A DNA stretch of 6,998 nt from Saprospiraceae bacterium (GTDB taxonomy: Bacteria; Bacteroidota; Bacteroidia; Chitinophagales; Saprospiraceae): positions 1 to 6,998 of the forward strand of contig JAHDEQ010000214.1 of assembly GCA_020628755.1 (NCBI GenBank). The letters run 5' to 3'. A model generated the notes under the pieces. That model was given only the letters and a program-made list of their open reading frames with translations. It had not been told where the DNA came from and searched no databases. A program made the position numbers and the translations under genes. Positions 1 through 6,158 of the stretch are shown one piece after another. How positions within the stretch are numbered: position 1 is the first letter of the stretch; every line of letters starts with the position of its first letter.

Positions 1-2199
1 AAAGACTTACTCCTCATAACGCCTCCTTTTACACAACTCAATACGCCCTACCCTGCAACGGCTTATCTCAAAGGTTTTCTCAATACCAAGGAGATTTCGA
101 GCTTTCAAATGGATTTGGGAATTGAGGTGATTTTAAAAATCTTTTGTAAAGAAGGCTTGATTTCTTTGTTTGATTTTGCTTTAAAAGAAGAACGAATCGA
201 GTCCGAAAATGCTCAACGTATCTTTACCTTACGGGAAGAATATATTAAAACCATTGACACCGTCATCGCTTTTTTGCAAGGCAAAAAAGCGACCTCAGCT
301 CGACAGATTTGTTCTGATTTTTTTCTACCTAGAGCTAGTCGTTTTGAACAATTAGACGACCTTCTTTGGGCTTTTGGAAGTATGGGTTTGCAAGATAAAG
401 CCAAGCATTTGGCGACCTTGTATTTAGAAGATTTATCCGATTTTATTGTAGAAAGCGTGGACGAACATTTTGGTTTTAGCCGTTATGCTGAACGATTGGG
501 AAGAAGCGCAAATAGCTTTGATGAATTACATGAGGAGTTACAAAATAAACCTTCCTATATTGACCAAATTACCCTTTCGATTTTGGCGGCACGGCTGGAG
601 GAAGTGCAACCAAAATTGGTTTGTTTTTCTGTTCCTTTTCCTGGGAATTTATACAGTGCCTTTCGTTGTACTCAGTTTATTAAAAGCAATTTTTCTAGTA
701 TAAAAACAGCAATGGGCGGCGGTTTTCCAAACACCGAACTGCGTTCGGTGTCGGATAAACGAGTGTTTGAATATTTCGATTTTATCACACTCGATGATGG
801 AGAATTACCGATTGAATTATTAGTCTCCAATATTTTAAATCCTTCTTCAAAAAATCCAAATTATAATTTTTATAAACGAACATTTTTGCTCGACAAGGGC
901 GAAGTTCTTTACAATAACTTCTCTCTGCGAAAAGATTATCCACAAAAAGATTTGGGGACACCTGACTATTCTGATTTGTTGCTCGACCAGTATATTTCGG
1001 TGATTGAAATTGCCAATCCCATGCATAGTTTGTGGAGCGACGGACGTTGGAATAAACTCACCATGGCGCATGGTTGCTATTGGGGAAAATGTACGTTTTG
1101 CGATATTTCTTTGGATTATATCAACAATTATCAACCTATTGCTGCCAAAATTTTGGTGGATAGAATGGAAGCGATGATTGAGCAAACGGGCGAAAATGGT
1201 TTTCATTTTGTGGACGAAGCTGCGCCGCCTGCACTGATGCGTGACTTGGCCATCGAAATCATTCGCCGCAAATTGGTCGTGACTTGGTGGACAAATATTC
1301 GTTTTGAAAAGAGTTTTAATTATGATTTATGTCGCTTGCTACAAGCGTCGGGCTGTATTGCTGTTTCGGGCGGTTTGGAGGTGGCTTCTGATAGATTGCT
1401 TGACCTTATTCAAAAAGGTGTAACGGTCGAACAAGTTGCTCAAGTAACTCGAAATTTTACCGAAGCTGGAGTTTTAGTTCATGCCTATTTGATGTATGCT
1501 TATCCGACACAAACCGTTCAAGAAACGGTTGATAGTTTGGAAATGGTTCGGCAGTTATTTGAGTCTGGTGTGCTGCAATCGGGTTTTTGGCATCAGTTTG
1601 CGCTGACGGCCCACAGTCCTGTGGGGCTTGCGCCGGAAGATTATGGCATTTTACCAAAATATGAAAAAATTACTTTCGCCAATAACGATATTCAATTTGA
1701 AGATTCGACGGGAATTGACCACAATATTTTTTCTTATGGTTTAAAGAAATCACTTTTCAATTATATGCACGATATTGGATTTGATTTTGACTTGCAAGAG
1801 TGGTTTGATTTTGAAATTCCAGCAACGACAATTGAACCTGATTTTATTGTAAACTGTTTGGAAAAACCCGACCAAAGCCAGCCCAAAACCAATTCTAAAT
1901 TGGTTTGGCTCGGCGGCGAACCTTTGTACGCTATTTATGAAGTTCAGCAAAAAGAGAAAGTCGTTTCGATGTATGAATTGATTTTTAATAGTAAAACTGC
2001 TCAAGCCGAAATTCATCTGGAACAAGAAAAAGCAGAATGGCTTATTGAACAATTGGAGCTACTTAAAATTTCGGAAAACCCTTGTCTAACTTATGGAAAA
2101 TTAAAAGTAAGTTATGAAACTATTTTCAAAGATTTTACCTTGTTTTGGTATAGCCAAGAGATGGAAGATTTGAGAAACTTTGGACTTTTGGTTTTGTAA
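1..2199 (+). CDS. Radical SAM protein with cobalamin-binding-like N-terminal region (5' partial)
   Basis: The frame is open from base 1, giving 732 residues in the window. The ATG at 109 is probably internal, because the residues before it (PPFTQLNTPYPATAYL, about residues 8-23) look like the conserved first strand and loop of B12-binding radical SAM proteins. Counting from base 1: a mostly helical stretch at about 45-195; the rest of a Rossmann-like fold with SVPFPGN (210-216), GGGFPNTELR (239-248) and DFITLDDGE (260-268); then the radical SAM barrel with cluster cysteines 359, 364 and 367 (C-x4-C-x2-C), FVDEA (403-407), GGLEVASDRLLDLIQKG (457-473) and AYPTQT (500-505). The last roughly 100 residues are an unassigned C-terminal region. 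The family binds a 4Fe-4S cluster and cleaves S-adenosylmethionine to start radical chemistry. The substrate cannot be told. The DxHxxG cobalamin-ligand motif is absent, so B12 binding, if any, would lack the lower His ligand. Probably cytoplasmic. The next gene starts 133 bp downstream beyond a large inverted repeat, so co-transcription is uncertain. Confidence 0.9.
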   Translation, partial: KDLLLITPPFTQLNTPYPATAYLKGFLNTKEISSFQMDLGIEVILKIFCKEGLISLFDFALKEERIESENAQRIFTLREEYIKTIDTVIAFLQGKKATSARQICSDFFLPRASRFEQLDDLLWAFGSMGLQDKAKHLATLYLEDLSDFIVESVDEHFGFSRYAERLGRSANSFDELHEELQNKPSYIDQITLSILAARLEEVQPKLVCFSVPFPGNLYSAFRCTQFIKSNFSSIKTAMGGGFPNTELRSVSDKRVFEYFDFITLDDGELPIELLVSNILNPSSKNPNYNFYKRTFLLDKGEVLYNNFSLRKDYPQKDLGTPDYSDLLLDQYISVIEIANPMHSLWSDGRWNKLTMAHGCYWGKCTFCDISLDYINNYQPIAAKILVDRMEAMIEQTGENGFHFVDEAAPPALMRDLAIEIIRRKLVVTWWTNIRFEKSFNYDLCRLLQASGCIAVSGGLEVASDRLLDLIQKGVTVEQVAQVTRNFTEAGVLVHAYLMYAYPTQTVQETVDSLEMVRQLFESGVLQSGFWHQFALTAHSPVGLAPEDYGILPKYEKITFANNDIQFEDSTGIDHNIFSYGLKKSLFNYMHDIGFDFDLQEWFDFEIPATTIEPDFIVNCLEKPDQSQPKTNSKLVWLGGEPLYAIYEVQQKEKVVSMYELIFNSKTAQAEIHLEQEKAEWLIEQLELLKISENPCLTYGKLKVSYETIFKDFTLFWYSQEMEDLRNFGLLVL
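266..292. repeat. 12-bp perfect stem with 3-base loop, inside the radical SAM gene
   Basis: tcgcttttttgc (266-277) pairs exactly with 281-292 around the loop aag. It encodes part of the helical insertion (IAFLQGKKAT), a region not expected to be strongly conserved. The pairing is directly visible; whether it is functional or a mutational relic is not known. Confidence 0.8.
731..751. repeat. 9-bp perfect stem with 3-base loop, inside the radical SAM gene
   Basis: acaccgaac (731-739) pairs exactly with gttcggtgt (743-751) around tgc. It overlaps codons for the motif NTELRSV, which appears conserved in the family, so here the palindrome seems to come from codon choice. Confidence 0.75.
1880..1910. 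repeat. 9-bp stem with 3-base loop, extended by 4 bp across a bulge, inside the radical SAM gene
   Basis: aaaccaatt (1886-1894) pairs exactly with aattggttt (1898-1906) around cta. After a two-base bulge on the left (1884-1885), agcc (1880-1883) pairs with ggct (1907-1910), giving 13 bp in all. It falls in the unassigned C-terminal part of the protein. Confidence 0.75.
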
Positions 2200-2202
2200 T
2201 TA

Positions 2203-2308
2203 CTTTCCTAAACTTGTGGGAAGAATTGAGTTGTGAAAAGTCTAGTAAAGTTTTTTTTAGTTCTAAAAAATTAGCTTTATCTAGTTCCAGCCCACAAGTT
2301 TAGGAAAG
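2203..2308. repeat. Inverted repeat with 18-bp perfect arms and a 70-nt structured interior
   Basis: The arms are 2203-2220 (ctttcctaaacttgtggg) and 2291-2308 (its exact reverse complement). The interior holds two further nested pairings: ctagtaaag (2242-2250) with ctttatctag (2275-2284), allowing one bulged base, and ttttttag (2253-2260) with ctaaaaaa (2263-2270). The element starts three bases after the radical SAM stop codon and ends 24 bases before the patatin ATG. On the + strand it is followed by ccttttgtt, a weak T-run. It could be a small non-autonomous palindromic element, an mRNA-stabilising 3' hairpin or an unusual terminator. The symmetry is directly seen; the role is not known. 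Confidence 0.85.
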
Positions 2309-2332
2309 CCTTTTGTTCACTATAATTTCTAA

Positions 2333-4066
2333 ATGAACAACCGAAAAAATACCATCAATATCAAAGAACTACTCGAAGCCGAGCAAGTTCACGTACAAGA
2401 ACGTCGCAAGGCGAAGGGCCTTGATACGCCTTTGGAGGAAGATTCTTTGGGCATTGCTTTGTCGGGTGGAGGTATTCGTTCGGCGACGATTTGCTTAGGA
2501 ATTATGGAGCGACTCAATGCAATTGGTGTATTGCAAAAAACCGATTATTTGAGTTCGGTTTCGGGTGGCGGTTATTTGGCCTCTTATATACATAGTGTCT
2601 TGAATGGGAAAAATCCCGTTTCTTATCAAGACTTGTTTTCCTACGAAACGATAAAGCATTTGATGGATTATCGTCGTTATTTATTGCTTTTTCCAAATCG
2701 GACTTTTGGGCGAATTGTGAGTTATGCAATTTTAGGATTGGTCGGAATTTTGGCAGTTGTTTTGAATCTGATGTGGATTATTTTGCCCATAATTTATTAT
2801 AAAATTCATAGCACTTTTGGATGGTTCGATTTTTTACCGAACTGGGGCCATTTAGTTGTGATGCTAGTGCTGGCAGCACTAGCTGGGCTTTTGTTTTGTC
2901 CGAATTTCACCTCACCTCATTGGTTTTATAAATTCCGTTTACAACGAGCTTATCTTTGGAAAAACAAATTCATTTCACTCAAAAATTTAAACAATCCAAA
3001 AGCTCCTTACCCGCTTATCAATGCAGCCGTCAATGTCAATTATGACAACTATGCAAGTACCAATTCGGTATCGTATCGAGGTCGGATAAAGTCCAATTAT
3101 TTTTTGTTTTCGCCTTTATTTTGTGGAAGCCAAGTAACTCGATATATAGCAACTAAATCAAAACATTTTTGCAATATCAAATTGTCAACGGCAATGGCAA
3201 CAAGTGCGGCGGCGGTCAATACTTTTATGGGCAATTACAATTTGCCTGCGCCGCTTCGAGTATTGTTAGGAGTGGCCAATGTACGAACTGGAATTTTGGC
3301 TTCTAATCCACAACTCAAAAAACCGCCTTTGACTTGGTGGCCCAAATATACTTTTCTGGAGTTATTCGGAAAAGCAAGTACAACGACTTTTCAAATCCAA
3401 GTTTCAGACGGTGGACATATCGAAAATTTAGCCGTTTATGAATTGCTTCGTCGCAATGTCAAAACCATTATTGTAGTAGATGCTGGTGCTGACAAAGGCT
3501 TCAATTTTTCGGACTTACGCAACTTGTTTGTACGAGCTAGAAACGAATTGGGCATCATCATCGAATTTGATAAAGATGCAGACCCAACTGATATTATTCA
3601 ACCCAATTTGACGACAGGTTTTTCTAAAAATCATTTTGCGGTAGGCAAAATCAGAGGAATGAAAGGCAGTTATTCCAAAGATTACACAGGCGTTTTTATC
3701 TATATCAAATCAAGTATTTTGCCGCAAAAGGAATTTACTTTACGTAAACAAAAGCGGGAAGCCAAAGATTTGCGTGACCGCATTTTTGCTTCTCAAACTA
3801 CTAAAAGCAAAAATACGAATCCTGAACTTGAAGCCAAATACAAAGCACAACGCCGTACTTTAGACCGAGATACGTATCAGATTTATACGCCCAATTTTCC
3901 ACATCAAAGTACTTCTGACCAGTTTTTTGATGAGCCACAATGGGACGCTTACTATTATCTAGGAAAAGATATTGGACAAAAACTAATAGATGATTTGCAA
4001 TGGAAAAAAGAAGATTCTAATCGTGCTATTTTTGAAAAATGTAATTCCTTTCAAAAGATAAATTGA
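2333..4066 (+). CDS. Patatin-like phospholipase/acylhydrolase with two inserted membrane segments
   Basis: The product has 577 residues and belongs to the patatin-like lipid acyl hydrolases, which use a Ser-Asp dyad to cleave acyl esters. Residues 43-50 (LSGGGIRS) form the oxyanion-hole motif. SVSGG at 75-79 is the nucleophile elbow, a variant of G-x-S-x-G with Ser in the first position and Ser77 as nucleophile. SDGGHIENLAVYELLRR (358-374) carries the catalytic Asp359 in the D-G-G motif. STAMATSAAAVNTFMG (285-300) and the end segment FPHQSTSDQFFDE (522-534) also match the larger bacterial members. Two hydrophobic segments, about 127-154 and 173-190, lie between Ser77 and Asp359 and should span the membrane, leaving both catalytic residues on one face, probably cytoplasmic. 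There is no N-terminal signal peptide. The start at 2333 leaves about 40 residues before the first motif; no Shine-Dalgarno is visible. The enzyme class is secure, but the lipid substrate is not known. Confidence 0.92.
   Translation: MNNRKNTINIKELLEAEQVHVQERRKAKGLDTPLEEDSLGIALSGGGIRSATICLGIMERLNAIGVLQKTDYLSSVSGGGYLASYIHSVLNGKNPVSYQDLFSYETIKHLMDYRRYLLLFPNRTFGRIVSYAILGLVGILAVVLNLMWIILPIIYYKIHSTFGWFDFLPNWGHLVVMLVLAALAGLLFCPNFTSPHWFYKFRLQRAYLWKNKFISLKNLNNPKAPYPLINAAVNVNYDNYASTNSVSYRGRIKSNYFLFSPLFCGSQVTRYIATKSKHFCNIKLSTAMATSAAAVNTFMGNYNLPAPLRVLLGVANVRTGILASNPQLKKPPLTWWPKYTFLELFGKASTTTFQIQVSDGGHIENLAVYELLRRNVKTIIVVDAGADKGFNFSDLRNLFVRARNELGIIIEFDKDADPTDIIQPNLTTGFSKNHFAVGKIRGMKGSYSKDYTGVFIYIKSSILPQKEFTLRKQKREAKDLRDRIFASQTTKSKNTNPELEAKYKAQRRTLDRDTYQIYTPNFPHQSTSDQFFDEPQWDAYYYLGKDIGQKLIDDLQWKKEDSNRAIFEKCNSFQKIN
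2863..2883. repeat. 9-bp perfect stem with 3-base loop, inside the patatin gene
   Basis: gctagtgct (2863-2871) pairs exactly with agcactagc (2875-2883) around ggc. It encodes part of the second membrane segment (MLVLAALAG), where many codon choices are possible. Confidence 0.75.
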
Positions 4067-4108
4067 GTGTCACATAAACTCCAATTTTGCTAACAACATG
4101 TTGATTAT

Positions 4109-4132
4109 GATAATTAATTTCGATTAATTATC
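4109..4132 (+). repeat. 10-bp AT-rich hairpin with TTCG loop
   Basis: gataattaat (4109-4118) pairs perfectly with attaattatc (4123-4132) around the four-base loop ttcg. It lies 42 bases after the patatin stop codon and 70 bases before the DUF1800 ATG. The stem has only one G-C pair, at its base, and is followed by tttgg rather than a real T-run, so it is at best a weak terminator. The near-perfect dyad could instead be a protein-binding operator upstream of the DUF1800/DUF1501 pair. The structure is seen; the function is a guess. Confidence 0.55.
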
Positions 4133-4202
4133 TTTGGACTCTCCGCTAAAATTCACTTCAAGAAAGACTATTTTTATTGATAAATATCAAATACTACTTT
4201 GT

Positions 4203-6062
4203 ATGAAAATACATTGCAAAAAACTTCTCTTTGCATTTTTGTTGAGTTTCATTTTTGGAATTTTACAAGCACAAGTTTATCAAGACCATTTCGGAACAGG
4301 TAACACCATTGGTGTTACCGCCACCTCTAGCGACAATCAAAATGCTAATGCTGCCGAAAACACGCTGAATGGTACTGGTCTTTTTCCTGATATGGCAGGA
4401 GCTTCTCGTTTTTTAGCGCAAGCTGGATTTGGAGGTTCATACGAAGAAATTCAATACGTTACACAAGTCGGCATTGAAGCATGGATTGACGAACAAATCG
4501 CCTTGCCTTACACCAATTATTTAGATACGTATAAACCTTTATACCAAGATATAATAAATATGATTGTTGCCGTTCATCCAGGAACGGAATCAGAAATTAG
4601 TCGTGCCCGCACATTTACCGATTTCATTTTTTGGGATAAAGCATTTAAAGGTAATGATGTATTGCGAACCAAAGCTGCTTTTGCTTTAAATCAAATTTTG
4701 GTGCTTTCTACCAGAAGCATCGCATTAGGTAATGTTGGTTATGGCGGTTCTGATTATCATGACATTTTATACGAAGGAGCTTTCGGAAATTTTAGAGATA
4801 TTTTATTTGAGGTAACGATGCATCCTGTCATGGGAAGTTATTTGAGTCATTTTCAAAACCAAAAAGCAGATCCCATTGCAGGTACCTTACCTGATGAGAA
4901 TTATGCAAGAGAAATCATGCAACTATTTACCATAGGTCTTTGGGAATTAAATAATGATGGTACTCAAAAAACGGATGATAATGGAATGCCTATTCCTACG
5001 TATGATATTTTTGACATTCAAGAACTTGCCAAAGTCTTTACTGGACTTTCAGGTGCAGCTTATGATTTAGAGTTGTTTCCAAGTCTAGCAGGACAGTCAG
5101 TTGGATTTAATAATCTTTTTAGACGATATGATAAAACACTCCCTATGATTATGTGGGAAGAACATCATGACCAAGGGCAAAAAATAATGATTGATGATTC
5201 TGTTATCCCTGCGGGACAACCTGGGATGCAAGACATCAATGATGTCATTGATTTATTATTTAATCATTCCAATGTTGGCCCTTTTATTGCTTATCGTTTG
5301 ATACAACAAATGGTCAAATCCAATCCCTCACCCGCTTATGTCAATCGGGTGGCTACCGTTTTTAATAATAATGGACAAGGAGTTCGTGGCGATATGGAAG
5401 CCGTTTTCAAAGCCGTTTTACTAGACCCCGAAGCACGTGATTGTATATCAATTGATAGCGATTTCAAAACAGGCAAACTTCGCCAACCAATGGAGCGATT
5501 TATTACATTGTGTAGAGGCTTTGACATTGATAGCCCTTCGGGTGATTTATGGTATGAAGACTTTAGTGGTCAGTTTGATGAAGTTGAACAAGTATTTATG
5601 GGTGCGCCTACGGTTTTCAATTTCTTTACGCCTTTTTATGCCGAAGATACTTATGTAGAACCCAATGACATGGTTTCTCCTGAATTTCAAATTCTACATT
5701 CGGTTACTTCCATTCATTATCTGAATTGGATGGAAGATGCTATTCGTACAAGACCATTTAGAAATTTCACAGCAGTCAATCCAAATAGTCCCAGATTAGC
5801 TAATAATGATGCGGATAGTCCTTCGCTTGATTTTTCTGATGAGATTGCTATTTTGGATGCCAACGGTGTCAATGGAGTGGATACCGTCATCGATCGTTTG
5901 GATATTATTTTATGTCATGGCCAACTATCGGATGGTACAAAAACTATCGTCCAAAATGCAATGACACAATTGATTAATCACAATAACTCCACTAATGAAG
6001 ATGCCGTCGAAATGGGAATTTATCTCATCGTCGCTTCAGCAGATTATACGATTTTAAAGTAA
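4203..6062 (+). CDS. DUF1800 family secreted protein
   Basis: From the ATG at 4203 the product has 619 residues. A longer reading from a TTG at 4134 is possible, but it would bury the signal peptide, so 4203 is preferred. Residues 1-23 form a Sec signal peptide (KK near the start, hydrophobic core LLFAFLLSFIFGIL, likely cleavage after LQA). DUF1800 hallmarks run through the rest: ASRFLAQAGFG (67-77), RTKAAFALNQILVLS (155-169), HPVMGSYL (207-214), ENYAREIMQLFTIGLWELN (232-250), PTYDIFDIQELAKVFTG (265-281), FIAYRLIQQMVKSNPSPAYV (361-380), RGDMEAVFKAVLLDPEAR (395-412) and QVFMGAPTVFNFFTPFY (463-479). The protein ends just after the family's last helix (VASADYTILK), with no added sorting domain. 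DUF1800 has no established biochemical function. It is expected outside the inner membrane and is commonly encoded next to DUF1501, as here, 96 bp away, suggesting joint function. Confidence 0.93.
   Translation: MKIHCKKLLFAFLLSFIFGILQAQVYQDHFGTGNTIGVTATSSDNQNANAAENTLNGTGLFPDMAGASRFLAQAGFGGSYEEIQYVTQVGIEAWIDEQIALPYTNYLDTYKPLYQDIINMIVAVHPGTESEISRARTFTDFIFWDKAFKGNDVLRTKAAFALNQILVLSTRSIALGNVGYGGSDYHDILYEGAFGNFRDILFEVTMHPVMGSYLSHFQNQKADPIAGTLPDENYAREIMQLFTIGLWELNNDGTQKTDDNGMPIPTYDIFDIQELAKVFTGLSGAAYDLELFPSLAGQSVGFNNLFRRYDKTLPMIMWEEHHDQGQKIMIDDSVIPAGQPGMQDINDVIDLLFNHSNVGPFIAYRLIQQMVKSNPSPAYVNRVATVFNNNGQGVRGDMEAVFKAVLLDPEARDCISIDSDFKTGKLRQPMERFITLCRGFDIDSPSGDLWYEDFSGQFDEVEQVFMGAPTVFNFFTPFYAEDTYVEPNDMVSPEFQILHSVTSIHYLNWMEDAIRTRPFRNFTAVNPNSPRLANNDADSPSLDFSDEIAILDANGVNGVDTVIDRLDIILCHGQLSDGTKTIVQNAMTQLINHNNSTNEDAVEMGIYLIVASADYTILK
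4299..4319. repeat. 9-bp perfect stem with 3-base loop, inside the DUF1800 gene
   Basis: ggtaacacc (4299-4307) pairs exactly with ggtgttacc (4311-4319) around att. It lies just after the signal-peptide region (codons for GNTIGVTA), about 100 bases into the message, where an RNA hairpin could slow translation near the start. Confidence 0.75.
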
Positions 6063-6070
6063 AAAGGTAT

Positions 6071-6140
6071 TCACGTGTTCACGTATCTACGTGTTCACGT
6101 TTATTTAGCCACATGAACACGTAGATACGTGAACACGTGA
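6071..6140. repeat. Long inverted repeat of 12-nt subunits (30-bp arms) between DUF1800 and DUF1501
   Basis: The arms 6071-6100 and 6111-6140 are reverse complements at 29 of 30 positions; the first 27 bp are perfect and the only mismatch is 6098 with 6113. The loop is ttatttagcc (6101-6110). Each arm holds two copies of acgtgttcacgt or its complement (6073-6084, 6089-6100, 6111-6122 with one change, 6127-6138), spaced 16 nt apart by atct/agat. Each 12-nt unit is itself a dyad (acgtg-tt-cacgt). The element starts 8 bases after the DUF1800 stop and ends 18 bases before the DUF1501 ATG. There is no T-run on the + strand; the complementary strand does have five Ts after the stem. Candidate roles are a dispersed palindromic element, an mRNA-processing or stability hairpin setting the ratio of the two products, or a regulator-binding array. 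Confidence 0.9.
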
Positions 6141-6158
6141 GCACTAAAAAGAAAGCAA

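Noticed and set aside
859..870. 12-bp perfect palindromes without loop at 859-870, 1145-1156 and 5446-5457
   Set aside because: About two or three are expected by chance in 7 kb of this composition, so they add nothing to the triloop pattern.
847..1206. Open frame of 119 codons on the - strand
   Set aside because: It lies wholly inside the radical SAM gene, its product has no recognisable domain, and the + strand frame carries clear family motifs. The same applies to the other opposite-strand frames at 213-404, 1457-1657, 1750-2052, 2514-2729 and 5336-5527, and to the + strand frames at 470-703 and 5437-5658.
1610..1625. cccacag-tc-ctgtggg stem inside the radical SAM gene
   Set aside because: Seven bp with a two-base loop, within the chance range for the window, and no T-run follows.
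1..2199. Viperin-like antiviral radical SAM enzyme
   Set aside because: The protein is more than twice viperin length, has an extra N-terminal Rossmann-like region and a different cluster spacing.
2321..2328. tataattt as a promoter element before the patatin gene
   Set aside because: It ends only four bases before the ATG, which would need a leaderless message, and no convincing upstream element is found at the usual distance.
2333..4066. Patatin-like antiviral effector (CBASS CapV type)
   Set aside because: No cyclic nucleotide synthase or other defence gene is adjacent, and the length and inserted membrane segments match the large housekeeping-type members instead.
4195..4201. tactttg resembling the Bacteroidota -7 box (TAnnTTTG) before the DUF1800 ATG
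   Set aside because: It is one base short of the consensus, directly abuts the start codon, and the nearest upstream TTG (4177-4179) is too close.
4134..4202. TTG start at 4134 for the DUF1800 gene
   Set aside because: It would place 23 polar residues in front of a good Sec signal peptide that starts exactly at the ATG at 4203.
6071..6140. Short CRISPR-like array
   Set aside because: The units are 12 nt with 4-nt spacers that are identical, arranged head-to-head in two arms; there are no unique spacers and no cas genes.
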